From: Spongospora subterranea
Lineage: Eukaryota > Endomyxa > Phytomyxea > Plasmodiophorida > Plasmodiophoridae
Length of the DNA: 44,348 nt
Direction: 5' to 3'
Assembly: GCA_900404475.1 (NCBI GenBank)
Contig: OUQQ01000103.1
Coordinates: 1 to 44,348 of the forward strand
Shown: positions 31,191 through 41,601 of the stretch, one piece after another
Layout: the number at the start of each line of letters is the position of its first letter
How positions within the stretch are numbered: position 1 is the first letter of the stretch
The notes under the pieces: generated by a model
Told to the model about the DNA's origin: nothing
Databases searched by the model: none
Seen by the model: only the letters and a program-made list of their open reading frames with translations
Made by a program: the position numbers and the translations under genes

Positions 31191-34061
31191 ATGTATGCGG
31201 CTGTTCGATCATTGGATATCCAAACGCTGGGCCGGGCTAGCGAAGCTGACATAACACCGTATCTTCCCGTACTGATTTTGTACGCCGAAAGTTTACCACA
31301 TTGTCGTGCGCTTCTCGACAAATTTGCCAAACCAGCTAACGCAGTACTCCGTTTTCATCAGGAGATATCCAATATTCACCAGATTCCCGAACTCACCACT
31401 TCATGTCTTGACGAAATTCCAGCTTTCTCCCGCTGCCCGCTCAAAGCACGGATTCAAATCGTCATTCAATTGATTCGTTCATGCTCTCCTTCCGTAATCC
31501 TCTCGTCGTCCGTTGTTCGCGATGAAGTGGGATCTATAATTGCCATCATCCTCTTGCAATCAATCGAGGTTCTACCTTTGCCACTGTTGCTGAAATCGTT
31601 GATTGTTCAAGATGACGGTGCCGGATTGGTTGAAAGAATCGCCATGAACTGCCACGATTTAACGTCAACCATCGTGGATCATTGTATCGATTATTTGGAT
31701 GACGCTCTCTCTAGTTCGGCTGAATCAACGCTAAGAAGGCTTGCAGGGCTTTCCTTAGCTAATGCCCATGCTGTACGACGCGCGCTGGTCTCCAGAAAAT
31801 CATCTGCCAGTATCATATTTCAAATAACGGCTGAGATCCTTCGCGATGATGCATCCTTTCTCAGTTCGATTTTTGCAAGAACCAACTATAGCGATCTTCA
31901 CCTTATCAATTCGCTAAGATCGCTACCAGGTTCATCGGACACGAAGTCCGCCCAAAACCAGGGGAAGGCCACGTCGACGACGGTTAACCCATTATGCAGA
32001 TTGATATCTGCAAGAATAAGCCAAGCATTAGGGAGTCTGATCGGGCTGGTGGACCAAGAGGTGTATTCCGAAGCGATGCTTCTTTTCCACACCCTATGTC
32101 AGATGCACAGTACGCTGCAGTTTTTGTTTTCAAGGGAAGCCGTCAATGCGGCGTTAGACACACTTCAAAATCTGGCATTCCATAGCCAACCGCTTAGTGA
32201 TCATTGTCTGTGCTTCTTGTTCTTATGCTCAAACCTTTTCAAGGTCGCATCAGCTGAACGAGTGAGGTCGTCATTTTCTGGGGCATACCGTTCGCTGCTC
32301 TTTCTACGAATTACTATGGCTTGTACACAAGGAGATCGCTCAATCGGAGGGCTTCTTTCTGAAGCCGTTGGCTTCAGTATTCGACCGTTGACAGGACACT
32401 TGGAGAAGCTGGCGGAGATAATTGTTGCAGAAATGTCCTCTTCAGTTGTTGAACTGGTTTTAACAACTTCTGCCATGAATCTGGAGCTGTTCAGTTATGC
32501 ACTTCGCTCAAATCAACTGAAAAGTGAACTGCAGGGTCCTTCGCGCGCTCATGTCAAAACCTGTCTCACGAACTGTATACAGCAAATTATCACGAATCCT
32601 CGCCTTCCTTTGAATCCGTTATTTCCTGCCGTCTTGCGAAACATTGCTGAACTATGCATCTCGTCTAGCACAGTATCCGATGCGTATAGCCGTTTATCTT
32701 GGGTTCATCTGCTTCCAGAGGCAGTAATTTTCGGTTCTTTGAAATCGATATCGCTAGGGGTGGAGACGCGGCAGACTGTGGTATCTAAATCGCGTGTGGC
32801 AACTGCAGTTCTGGTAACCTACTACGCTCTGTATTTCAACAGAAGCGCCAATTCCAAAGCTACTGCTGCCTATCAAGCGTTTCGATATCCGTCAACAATC
32901 ATTGAGAGTTTGCCAGCCATCGGCCTTATTCGTTATATGGAAAAATCCAGCCCAGATTTCGACTCAATTCTTCCCAGTTTTTTGGATCTGGTTTTCGATG
33001 TGTTTCCTGAACTGCCGCAAATTGACGATGAACTTTATGATTCGGTTTATTCGCATTTACGATTGTGTTCTTTACCGCTACTTACACAGAGTTGCAGTTC
33101 CGCCTCTCAGCAAAATCCGCATTGGTGTGTTGATGTTCTCAGCGCCACCTCAATTCCACCTACAATTGCGGAAACATCACAGTTTGTTGCTGTCTTGTAC
33201 CACTTTCTCAATTCGGATGAAGACATCAGGATGGGTTTAGATGAGGACGTTAGAGAAGTTTGGCATTATTGCCGTTGTCTATCCGGCAGTATCAGTTTCT
33301 TCCACTTATCTCTTGTTGCTTTCACGGGACGGGTCTTCCTGTTATCAGAAATCGATGATAATCCTGGTCTTGCATTACAGTGCAGCCCCCGTACATGGAC
33401 TGTATCTGAATCGTTGCTTAAGGTATTTCTCCAATCTGTTCGCGTCTTTTTGCAAAGGTTCCGAGCGCATGTAAAAGCAAGCGGCGATTTTTCGGTTAAC
33501 CCACTGATTTACGATTTGAAAGTTGCATTGAACGTCATCCGTTTTTCGATTGGTTCCGGGAGCGATGCGATAGGTTTTCTTGGCTGCCGATATGTCGATT
33601 CTGAGTGTAGAAAACATCCCGGACTGCTGTCATCCATTCTCTCACAAGGATTTGATATTGATATTTTGCCCAAATTTGTCAAGTATACACCCATCGTGAA
33701 AGAGTCCACATCATTAGTTCTCCCGTTGTTATCTCTAGAGTATGAGAATGAGCAAATATTTTCATTGCATCTTCTTGCCGAATTGACGCTCGTTCGAGCC
33801 GATGGAACTTTGGAACTCTGCTCTATGGTTTTGAATCGGTTTGCTGGTGAAACATCGGACACAATCGTACCGCATCTAGGGGTTTTGAGGTCGTGCTTGA
33901 TATCGTTGGTCAGTTTCGTTAAGGTTTATCCTAAACTGATTCCCGATTTGGTGCGTCTGTTAACGATTGTGAGACCTGAACGTGGCGTACCGTCCCTAGA
34001 GTCCGATCTTGCACGTGAAGTTGATGACGCGTTCACATTAATCGCTCAAACCATGCCTTAA
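31191..34061 (+). CDS. INTS2: INTS2, Integrator complex subunit 2
   Basis: One uninterrupted frame of 956 residues from an ATG at 31191, all helical-repeat-like. The C-terminal 200 residues are the clearest match to metazoan INTS2: NPLIYDLKVALNVIRFS ('DPLIVLRCD'), DIDILPKFVKYTPIVKESTS ('LLPLTVAGIPSMHICLD'), LPLLSLEYENEQIFSLHLLA ('IPELIAQPELEKQIFAIQLL'), then PHLGVLRSCLISLVSFVKVY and a final helix. The N terminus (LGRASEADITPYLPVLI) fits the 'LRLLLPCLVRMAL' region. Human INTS2 is about 1200 residues, so this is shorter. Integrator cleaves nascent snRNA and attenuated mRNA transcripts at RNA polymerase II in the nucleus. It is the only long gene here without introns. Confidence 0.8.
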   Translation: MYAAVRSLDIQTLGRASEADITPYLPVLILYAESLPHCRALLDKFAKPANAVLRFHQEISNIHQIPELTTSCLDEIPAFSRCPLKARIQIVIQLIRSCSPSVILSSSVVRDEVGSIIAIILLQSIEVLPLPLLLKSLIVQDDGAGLVERIAMNCHDLTSTIVDHCIDYLDDALSSSAESTLRRLAGLSLANAHAVRRALVSRKSSASIIFQITAEILRDDASFLSSIFARTNYSDLHLINSLRSLPGSSDTKSAQNQGKATSTTVNPLCRLISARISQALGSLIGLVDQEVYSEAMLLFHTLCQMHSTLQFLFSREAVNAALDTLQNLAFHSQPLSDHCLCFLFLCSNLFKVASAERVRSSFSGAYRSLLFLRITMACTQGDRSIGGLLSEAVGFSIRPLTGHLEKLAEIIVAEMSSSVVELVLTTSAMNLELFSYALRSNQLKSELQGPSRAHVKTCLTNCIQQIITNPRLPLNPLFPAVLRNIAELCISSSTVSDAYSRLSWVHLLPEAVIFGSLKSISLGVETRQTVVSKSRVATAVLVTYYALYFNRSANSKATAAYQAFRYPSTIIESLPAIGLIRYMEKSSPDFDSILPSFLDLVFDVFPELPQIDDELYDSVYSHLRLCSLPLLTQSCSSASQQNPHWCVDVLSATSIPPTIAETSQFVAVLYHFLNSDEDIRMGLDEDVREVWHYCRCLSGSISFFHLSLVAFTGRVFLLSEIDDNPGLALQCSPRTWTVSESLLKVFLQSVRVFLQRFRAHVKASGDFSVNPLIYDLKVALNVIRFSIGSGSDAIGFLGCRYVDSECRKHPGLLSSILSQGFDIDILPKFVKYTPIVKESTSLVLPLLSLEYENEQIFSLHLLAELTLVRADGTLELCSMVLNRFAGETSDTIVPHLGVLRSCLISLVSFVKVYPKLIPDLVRLLTIVRPERGVPSLESDLAREVDDAFTLIAQTMP

Positions 34062-34584
34062 CATGATCCGGTCGTGTCACACCATAAAACAAGGGCGCCG
34101 TTTTTCATCTGTTCGATAAGATATTTCAACAATCTGTAGATTATCGTCTACCACTATTTATAAACACTTTTTACAATGAGTGCGGCGATGCGTATCGGAT
34201 TTCAGGGTTGAAGAACTCCTGTGCGAATGAGAAGTGAGGCGAAGACAACTCAACCAAACAACAACAAAACGGGTCAACGGTCGAGATGGCGAGAAAACGA
34301 TCTTGTGCATCACACAAGAAATACAACGTCAACCATCGCTGGAAGCGAGTACTCGACGGCAGCATTTACCACTACTGCGAGCAAGATCGAAGGAAACCTT
34401 TTCAAATGATATGTTGGCACGGAAAAGGGTGCCGTCGCCAGTACCAGTCTCAAAAGTGGTCTGAACCACTGCAGGATTGAGAAAACACGGACGATCAGCC
34501 AGAAAAATACCCTGCTCTATGAGATGTACATCAGCGCTACCGAATTCGACCCGCTGCAATCCACTTGTCGTCCAACAACACTCA
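34062..34584. other. INTS2 3' flank without recognisable gene
   Basis: Short frames on both strands show no motif. The right part borders the inverted repeat described separately. Confidence 0.4.
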
Positions 34585-34893
34585 CCGCCGAGAAGGCAAG
34601 GTAACCAGCGTTGCAATCATCCCCATCCAGGTTCAATTGCGAAGAAAGCGGCACGACAGCGATCACACCGAGCTGCAGTTCACTGACGGCACCGCCTCTC
34701 GAACTCCTTGAGTATATCCAAAAGCGTCCTCCGCCGACGTGTTTCAATTACCGCGTCAGATTTCGCGGCAGAATCGAAACTTGCTTGGGCATCCGCCGAT
34801 TGGTGCCGTCAGTGAACTGCAGGTTGCCGCTTTCTTGGCACATGGGGTCTGGATTGGGATTATTGCAACGCTGGTTACCTTGCATTTCTCGGC
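34585..34893. repeat. Inverted repeat with about 100-nt arms
   Basis: Arm 34585-34693 is complementary to arm 34802-34893, with perfect blocks (GGTGCCGTCAGTGAACTGCA at 34802 against its complement ending at 34693; ATTGCAACGCTGGTTACCTT at 34862 against 34599-34618) and a spacer of about 108 nt. Translated, the right arm (plus strand) and the left arm (minus strand) both give GAVSELQ and CNAGYLAF, so the repeat looks like a duplicated exon in opposite orientation. Confidence 0.8.
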
Positions 34894-35064
34894 GAAATCA
34901 ATGTGGCGATAGAAAAGCGGATTGCGCAGCATTATATCTACCGGGCAATGCCAATGTCGCCATTCAAACGATGGACCGGTCTGAAACTTTCCCCCACGAG
35001 TGTGCGTATTGACCTGATCATGGAATTTGGAGAACTGGATTTCCAATTGCCGGTACCTGTTTAG
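34830..35064 (+). CDS. Uncharacterised gene, C-terminal exon
   Basis: A plus-strand frame through the right arm reads LDWDYCNAGYLAFLGEINVA, then IYRAMPMSPFKRWTGLKLSP and IDLIMEFGELDFQLPVPV, and stops at 35062-35064. Composition looks protein-like. The upstream exon probably includes the GAVSELQ segment near 34802, but I could not fix the junctions. It ends 131 bp before the Rho gene on the same strand. No family recognised. Confidence 0.35.
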
Positions 35065-35195
35065 CCAGTTTGGCACAGCACACACAGGGTATCCATGGAT
35101 AGGTTACGCACAGCCGCCATGACGCCATTTCGAACCCACAGCCACTGACCGCGGCGCCAGGTCGTTGGCAAACACACTCTGGGCGAAAACGATCG

Positions 35196-35885
35196 ATGAC
35201 CAAGAGGGAATTTGAGCTGAACCTCTCGGATGACGCCAAGTCTGTCAAAGTCGTCTTGGTAGGAGATGGTGCGGTTGGCAAAACAAGCATGCTGACACGA
35301 TATTCGTCAAATGCGTTCTGTCCGGATCACATCCCGACGATCTTCGAAAATTGCTGGCTCGACCGCGTCGTGGATGGTCGGAAAATTGAACTGGCACTTT
35401 GGGACAATGCCGGGCAAGAAGAATTTGACAAAATCCGATTGCTATCGTATCAAAATACCGATGTGTTTCTCGTTGTGTTTGCGATCAACAGTCCAACGTC
35501 GTTGGACCATGTGAAATCCGAATGGATGCCGGAGATTACCGAATATTGCCAAGGCGTTCCTGTGATGCGTTAGTCATTCTGACATATCTCTATCCAAGGT
35601 TATTGATACGCGTTCTCTTGTGCAGTTATCGGTTCCAAAACGGATCTCAGAGGGGTGCCTGGCGTTCGGGCGTCGTCATTCGATGACGGCAGAATGTTGG
35701 CGCAGGAAATCGGCGCCGCCGCCTATATGGAATGCTCCGCCAAGACATCGGATGGGTGCGCCGCCGTATTTGATCAAGCGATCAGGGAGGCGTTGGTCGG
35801 TCAAGATCGCAGGCAGAAGAAGACGCTGACCCACAGAAATCATGCCAAGACCGCGAACAGCCAGCAATGCTGTACCGTTCTCTAA
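35196..35885 (+). CDS. RHO: Rho-family small GTPase
   Basis: Two exons (35196-35568, 35626-35885; intron 57 nt) give 210 residues. G1 GDGAVGKT; switch I IPTIFENC, the Rho effector loop with the invariant Thr; G3 and switch II WDNAGQEEFDKIR; G4 region LIGSKTDLR; a Rho-type insert region (SSFDDGRMLAQEIGAAAYME); G5 CSAKTSDG; a basic tail; and the C-terminal CTVL CAAX box predicting geranylgeranylation. It is closest in pattern to RhoA/Rho1 rather than Rac or Cdc42 (ELALWD, CSAKT). Such proteins control actin, polarity and, in fungi, wall synthesis at the plasma membrane. Oddity: the G3 motif is DNAGQE instead of DTAGQE. Confidence 0.92.
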
Positions 35886-35989
35886 TTAATATCTCCTAAT
35901 TATTGTATAAATGTATTTTCACGTCAACGGATACCAACATCGTGTCCCTAATAACCCATGTCCTTGAACGATTCGGTGTTGTCCCATTC

Positions 35990-38900
35990 CTACACCATTT
36001 GACTAAACTCACGATGGAATACCGTCCATCCAGATCGCACCTGTGTTGTTCTCTCTGGAAGGTCCAGTTCTAAGCTAAGAATGTTATCGATACGGAAACG
36101 GCTGCTTTTGTTGCCCAACGCCGACGCTACTCGGGAATATTCTGACAACGGTCGGAACTGCCCTGGATGCGCCGAGGTCGGGCGTCTTATGGACCTGTGT
36201 CGAAGTCGAAACAACATTCACGAAAATTGTGTTGTTTTTACCGACCCGTTTATAGCTGCAACATTTGGAGTTCTAACCTCACATGTCCCTTTCTCCTCAT
36301 TGTAATGAATGCGATCTCGAACCTGAAATGTTCGTCTGAATGACAGTTTGTACAAGACGGGCTTGCCGCTGAATCACATTATCGATCTGTTGCGGAATGA
36401 TGAAGTTATCCAATATCAGTGTCTTGAGCTGCAGCTGCCTTGATAGCTCGCGGCTTGTCTCTAACATGTCCTCCCCTGTGTTGCCATCATCCATCAGTCT
36501 CACAGCAAACGACGTCGACAACCAGAAATCCTACGATCCTGTTGAAGATCGACCTGCGTGTCGATCATTTCCTGCTTGATATCGGCGTATTTCTCCCGAA
36601 CTTTCTTCAGTTTTTCCGAGATGCGCTTCACCTCGACTTCTTGGCTGTCGTACTGACGACACATCGTGAATGACCTCTGAACAAAAGTGCAGCACACGGC
36701 TCGCCGCCCACCTTTTTTGCAATCTCCAATTGCGCCTCTTCTTTCTGCCGCAGAAGCCGAGTCTTGAGTTCCTCATCCAGCTACAAACACACAGGACATG
36801 TGGGCCAGTACGCCAGACAAAGCCGGTGTGGAAACCATACCCGCGCTTGCTCCAGCACCGACTGTTTCGTCTGTAAATCTCGCGCCTTTTGCTTGGCCTC
36901 GTCGATGATCTGTGATCCATAGAGCAGTTTCTTCTCGATCCCGGCCAATTTCGCTTTCAGCTTGTCCCGTTCTTGGCGTTCGTTCTCGAGCCCGGACTGC
37001 CTGGATCGCAGCTCCTCCTTCTTCTGTCTGGTTTTAGATGTCACGATGCTCGCTTCCGCCATGATCTGTTCCCTGTCGGCCCGAACCTGCTTCTCAACGT
37101 CTTCCCGCTTTTTGGCATGCTCCGTTTCCATCGCCCTGATTTGCTCTGGATTCAGCCCAGATATTGGGAGAGCCCCGTTTTCCCCAATTCCAGACTGATT
37201 CGTCTGATCGCACAATTAGAGTTTGTTTCCACTAATATCATCACTGAAAATGAGGAGCCAACCATTGCGGTTGGTATCGCCGTTTGCTGAAGGAGCTCTT
37301 TAAGGCGTTGGATTTCGTCCTGATAGAGCCGGAGCTGAGCGTCCTTTGGGTCTTCGTTTATCTGAGGTTTATTCTGAATGTGCTTGGCGCGCGACGCGAA
37401 CCTGACATGATTCTTCAGTTCCAGTATCCCAGATTGCTCGGCAAAACGGTACCTCAATGTGCTCGTGGTTTCCTCAACATTATAGGCAGCTGGCCCGATA
37501 TTGGCAATCATTATCTAATGGAAACGCGTTAGCCTGACCCAGCGATGGTTTTCCAAAACACTCCCATACGGTTTTGGTGTTTCCACCAAGGGAATCCTGC
37601 AGGAGCCTTGTTAGCTTGCTGTTGCGATATGGAACGTGCGTCTGCCTAAACGATGAGTTTCGACCATTGGTGGTGTGGCACCATTTCCGCATCACAGAAC
37701 GCGACTGACGTTTTCGAGGTTAACGCGCGAATAACATTGCCCAACGCTGATAACGACAGATTGATCTTCGTCGCTTCTTGCAGCCGGACACCCTGGGCAC
37801 AAAATCACGGTTTACCGAATCCCGACAAGATCGCCATCAAACAACAATGCTGTCTGACCGACGCGCCCGTCTTGGATTGCCGCTCACTTCCTGCCAGATC
37901 GACAAGGTTTAATTTGCCAGCCCTAATATGGGCCACACCATCGCTCCCAACTTCGCTAGTCTCGATCGTGATGCGAAAAATGCAATGGGATCGCGATGAA
38001 TTCCGGTTCATATTGGTTTCCCCCACCATTCGTTTACGCTGGCCGTGCTGAGACAGACACTCTCGTTGTTAGATCTCACAGCGATGGAAATGGCCCCCAT
38101 GTGCTAATGACCATCAGGCACTGATGGATCCGCTTCGAATTCTCAACAGCGATATTCTCCAAACCTTTGACATAGACGCCACGATCGCTGTCCTCCTTCA
38201 GATCAAGAAGGGCGTTGGGATCGTCGTCTTCCGACAAAAGGTCCCTGATTGTGTCGTTATAGATCTCGATGAATGAAACCGTCACCAAGAACGTCTGGAC
38301 GTGTTTCCATTTCAATCGCAAGAAGGAACCAATGGGGCCGGCGGCCGACCTTGGATGCGTCCTGGTTACTCTCGATTCGATCGAAAACATGGCGAATCGA
38401 CCGCGGGATGATACCTTGGCTTGATTCGGGTTCTAACGCCCCCTAACGTTGTTGTAATATGGTCATCAGACACGATCTGGCCCATTTCCCATATATCATC
38501 CCACTAGTACCTCCATGGTCCAGGTCTTTCCCGTCCCCGTCTGGCCAAAGGCGAATATCGTCCCTGGAGTAATCGCCATCAGACAGAGGCAGCCGAGTAC
38601 CAAAGAACTCGTTTCAGGTCGTACCATTATATCCAGCGATGACGCTTTCCACGATCGGACAGGCGGTTTCCCTATAGATGGATTCCTGGGTATCGCTGAA
38701 CGACGAGTGTGGCGGGATTAGAACGTGGGGCCGATGGCATTCTGGCGCTACCTTACTTGGCGCCAAACACGATATCGTAGGCCCATGTTCGGCCCTGGTC
38801 GGCGGCGTCGTTGGGGTTGGCGTCGCTCTTCAGCACGATCACCTGGCCCATCTTCTTATCGATTTGCACTACACTATTGGGCCAAACGGCAAATCAACGT

Positions 38901-39066
38901 CTATTCGCGGTCGTGGGCAAAACAAAGACGGCGACGGTCCCTGCCTCAGATGGCCTTGCTCGATCTCCTTCGAATTCAGGGGCCGGCATCGGACGGCGAC
39001 GCGAACGCATTCCCGGTCCGTACTCGGATTGGGGATCGCAATGTCTTCGATATTGTCGTTGGACAT
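35990..39066 (-). CDS. KIF3: Kinesin-2 motor subunit (KIF3A-like)
   Basis: Seventeen exons splice in frame to 707 residues: 38930-39066, 38757-38873, 38625-38695, 38511-38563, 38350-38442, 38112-38294, 37859-38047, 37710-37792, 37570-37645, 37453-37514, 37263-37401, 36841-37194, 36712-36780, 36535-36652, 36378-36475, 36246-36322, 35990-36194. N-terminal motor: [15 protein letters not shown] loop FGQTGTGKT, switch I NRNSSRSH, switch [38 protein letters not shown]. The kinesin-2 neck signature is exact in style ([20 protein letters not shown]). A long coiled coil follows ([27 protein letters not shown]), then the KIF3A-type tail RPLSEYSR and [19 protein letters not shown]. Kinesin-2 drives anterograde intraflagellar transport, so this organism probably builds a flagellum. 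Confidence 0.97.
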
Positions 39067-40606
39067 GTCTTCTACTCCAAAACGGTATTTCTAGCTGTGA
39101 CCGTACTTGGGGATCGATAAACCGGTTCAAAGAACATTTTATATCGGCAGAGAAAGCGAATTATCCTCGACGGCGCAATGGTTGGGCAAAAATGTGACAT
39201 GTGATTGGCACTTGGTGGAAATTACAGATCGCGATTTACAAAGGTGACGTTTTGGAATTTTGGGGTTCTTTACATAGGTTGTGAGTTGTGGTATTGACAA
39301 GTTGACGACAAATTTTAGCATATAACGTGACGACCTTTAGCCAGTCGTCGTGCAAGAACTCGACGTCCACCAACGGTAGAGTTTCTGTTCAGAAACCCGA
39401 ATTGTCGTTTCCTATGATGCTTCAATATCAGACCAACATGAACGCTCGCTGGGGACGTGATCCCAGAACCGTTTCAAAGTACTTGGCTGGTACGTTCGTT
39501 TGATCGCCCAAACAGCCATCGATTCCCCAACAGATGCGATCCAGGAAGACACTTGCGGCAGTGACCACGAGAGGGCCCGTTGCACCGGATAAGCGATCGC
39601 CATTGGATAATTGCTTGGCGACACCCCTGACCTGTCTGATCTAAAAACCAGAGAGCAACCCCCTTCTTGTCCATAACATGACTGCGGAGTAACCCCATGA
39701 CACTTAGTCTACCAGTTCGTACCTACCTAGTCTACAGTACCTATGGCCACTCTGCTGTACACAGTTGTGTACATGAGGCGCACTCTCGTGGAGTGGCCGA
39801 GTGGAATATTGAACGCGCCAAATGTCAATGTGTCCTGGTTGTTGCAATGGGGGCGGCGCGACCGGCGCTTTGTGTCGAAGTTTGCTGTTTGGATTGTTCG
39901 GAACTGGGTGAGGACCGATCCCCTTGGACCACGGGTTTCTTGAAGATCGCTGTGGATGCGGATTCGGCTAATTCAGGTTTGGAGCAGGGATAGTTGGCGG
40001 CCGAAAGTAATCAACATGCTTTGGCAAAGGCTGTCGGTCTCCACCTTACGCCGATCACTCCAATATCCAAGGCAACGTTCCTGAGGCAAAAAAGCGATCC
40101 CACCTTGACCGCCAGAAACGGATTTGTAGTAAAAGAAGAACGAATTCGTCGTGTGCCAGATGACAGCTGCCCAACTTCCCTTCATTTCGATATCCCGCGC
40201 TTTTTTTTCAAATTTACGATCGGCTCTGCTTCTCGGTTTTGCATAGCGCGCCCTGTTCCGAATAAAGCATTGCCGCGAAAGGTGTTAGAATGACCACACA
40301 AACAAGTGCCTGATCTTCGTGTACAAAGCTATGATCAACTCTCGGTGCCCAACCGGAACCGTATTTGTCACAACAAACGATCAGGCAATTTTGAGACGAT
40401 CTTAGGTTCTGCGAATATCGAGGTGAATTTTTATGAGTTTAAGCTCTGGTCGCATATGGACCAGAAAGCGATCGACAGAATAGGACAATGAGAGACATAA
40501 ATTTCACGATCACCGTTTGAACGCGGTGCGACAACAACTGAACAAACAAAATGGAGAAACAAAAACCATCACATATCGAATCTGTCCCTGGTGCACTTCG
40601 TCACCC
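39067..40606. other. Stretch without recognisable gene
   Basis: Candidate frames: minus strand about 39412-39698 (one frame reads LSNGDRLSGATGPLVVTAAS), plus strand 39743-39943 (WPSGILNAPNVNVSWLLQWG), 39994-40293 and 40306-40491. None carries a motif I know, and introns cannot be proved. One or two small genes may be present here. Confidence 0.35.
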
Positions 40607-41601
40607 TTAGATATGGAATAGCGATATCGGCGCTGGTGTAGAATCCTGTGTTTGCCGGATGTCCTTGCTGAGACGATTGAGTTGAGTACAGACCCGAACA
40701 GCGATCGGGTTCCGAAGCCCTACCTTCGCCAGCTCGTCAAACGTCGACTCCAACAGCTTCATCTCTCGAACGACGAATGTCTGCGAGAAATCATGAAACA
40801 CTCGCGTGTCGAACACTCGTAGGATCACATCTGAATGACAGTTAACTAGCGCCATATGTTTGGGCGTTGCTTGCGCCTACCGTCAACGCGTAGCCAGTGC
40901 CTTGCCAGCACCAGAAAACAAGTCGGCATCACACGAATTTTCACCTGAAAAAATCGGTTCTGAAAAACGACGAAACAAAGAAAAATGACCTGATTCCTAC
41001 AGTCAAAATCGATATCCCATGATCGTGCAATTCGTCCTCAAATAGAAGGACATCTTCGAACCACAAGATCGGATCCGGTTTTTTAAGCATCGCCATGTCG
41101 ATCTGGCAATCCAGGTCGACCGTCGAGTTCCAGGCCCGTTCTTTGAATTCGAAACTTCCACCGTAGGTGGGGGAGAACGTCCAATTCCGCTCATTGGGGA
41201 GCGGGTTCGTATCACCCAGTTTCGATGACCATTTCGACGCAACCGATACTTGAACATGGCTGAAATCGCCATTCAAACACGATCGAATCGCCGAGATGGG
41301 CTCGAACGCTATCATCAGGTTCTATCAGCCCAGAGCGGTCAGAGTGAAAACAAGTGTCTTACTGATACTGTGGCCAGAGGAGATGTGCTCAATTTTCAGC
41401 CAATTGTTGGCGAAAACCATTTCGGGCAGTGTTCTGATCTCGGTCATCTCGGTGAGCCTAACCCACTTGTTCAATAAAACTTATTAAAACATCACAGCAT
41501 CGCTTCCAAAAACAGCATTACTTCTGAATCTGCTCGGCTGTGCCGATATGGCTTTTGTTGGCCGCGAATCTCCATCCGGCCACCTCTATATCGGACGACA
41601 T
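40607..41601 (-). CDS. TIP41: TIP41, PP2A-like phosphatase regulator
   Basis: Five exons (41522-41601, 41363-41457, 41001-41308, 40881-40944, 40607-40830; introns 50-64 nt) give 256 residues. The pattern follows TIP41/TIPRL throughout: VAGWRFAANKSHIGTAEQIQ, LPEMVFANNWLKIEH, SGHSITFEPISAI, QVSVASKWSSK, NWTFSPTYGGSFEF, ILWFEDVLLFEDELHDHGIS, VKIRVMPTCFLVLARHWLRV, DVILRVFDTRVFHD. TIP41 binds type 2A, 4 and 6 phosphatase catalytic subunits with TAP42/alpha4 and modulates TOR signalling. The human protein's C-terminal extension is absent. The RFFLRID motif is changed to RHWLRVD. The start at 41601 gives a first exon whose sequence matches the family. Confidence 0.94.

Noticed and set aside
34329..34616. 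95-codon minus-strand frame
   Set aside because: Its most protein-like part comes from the inverted exon duplicate. The rest has no support.
39780..39850. tRNA-Ser-like start (GTGGCCGAGTGG)
   Set aside because: No T arm or acceptor pairing follows.
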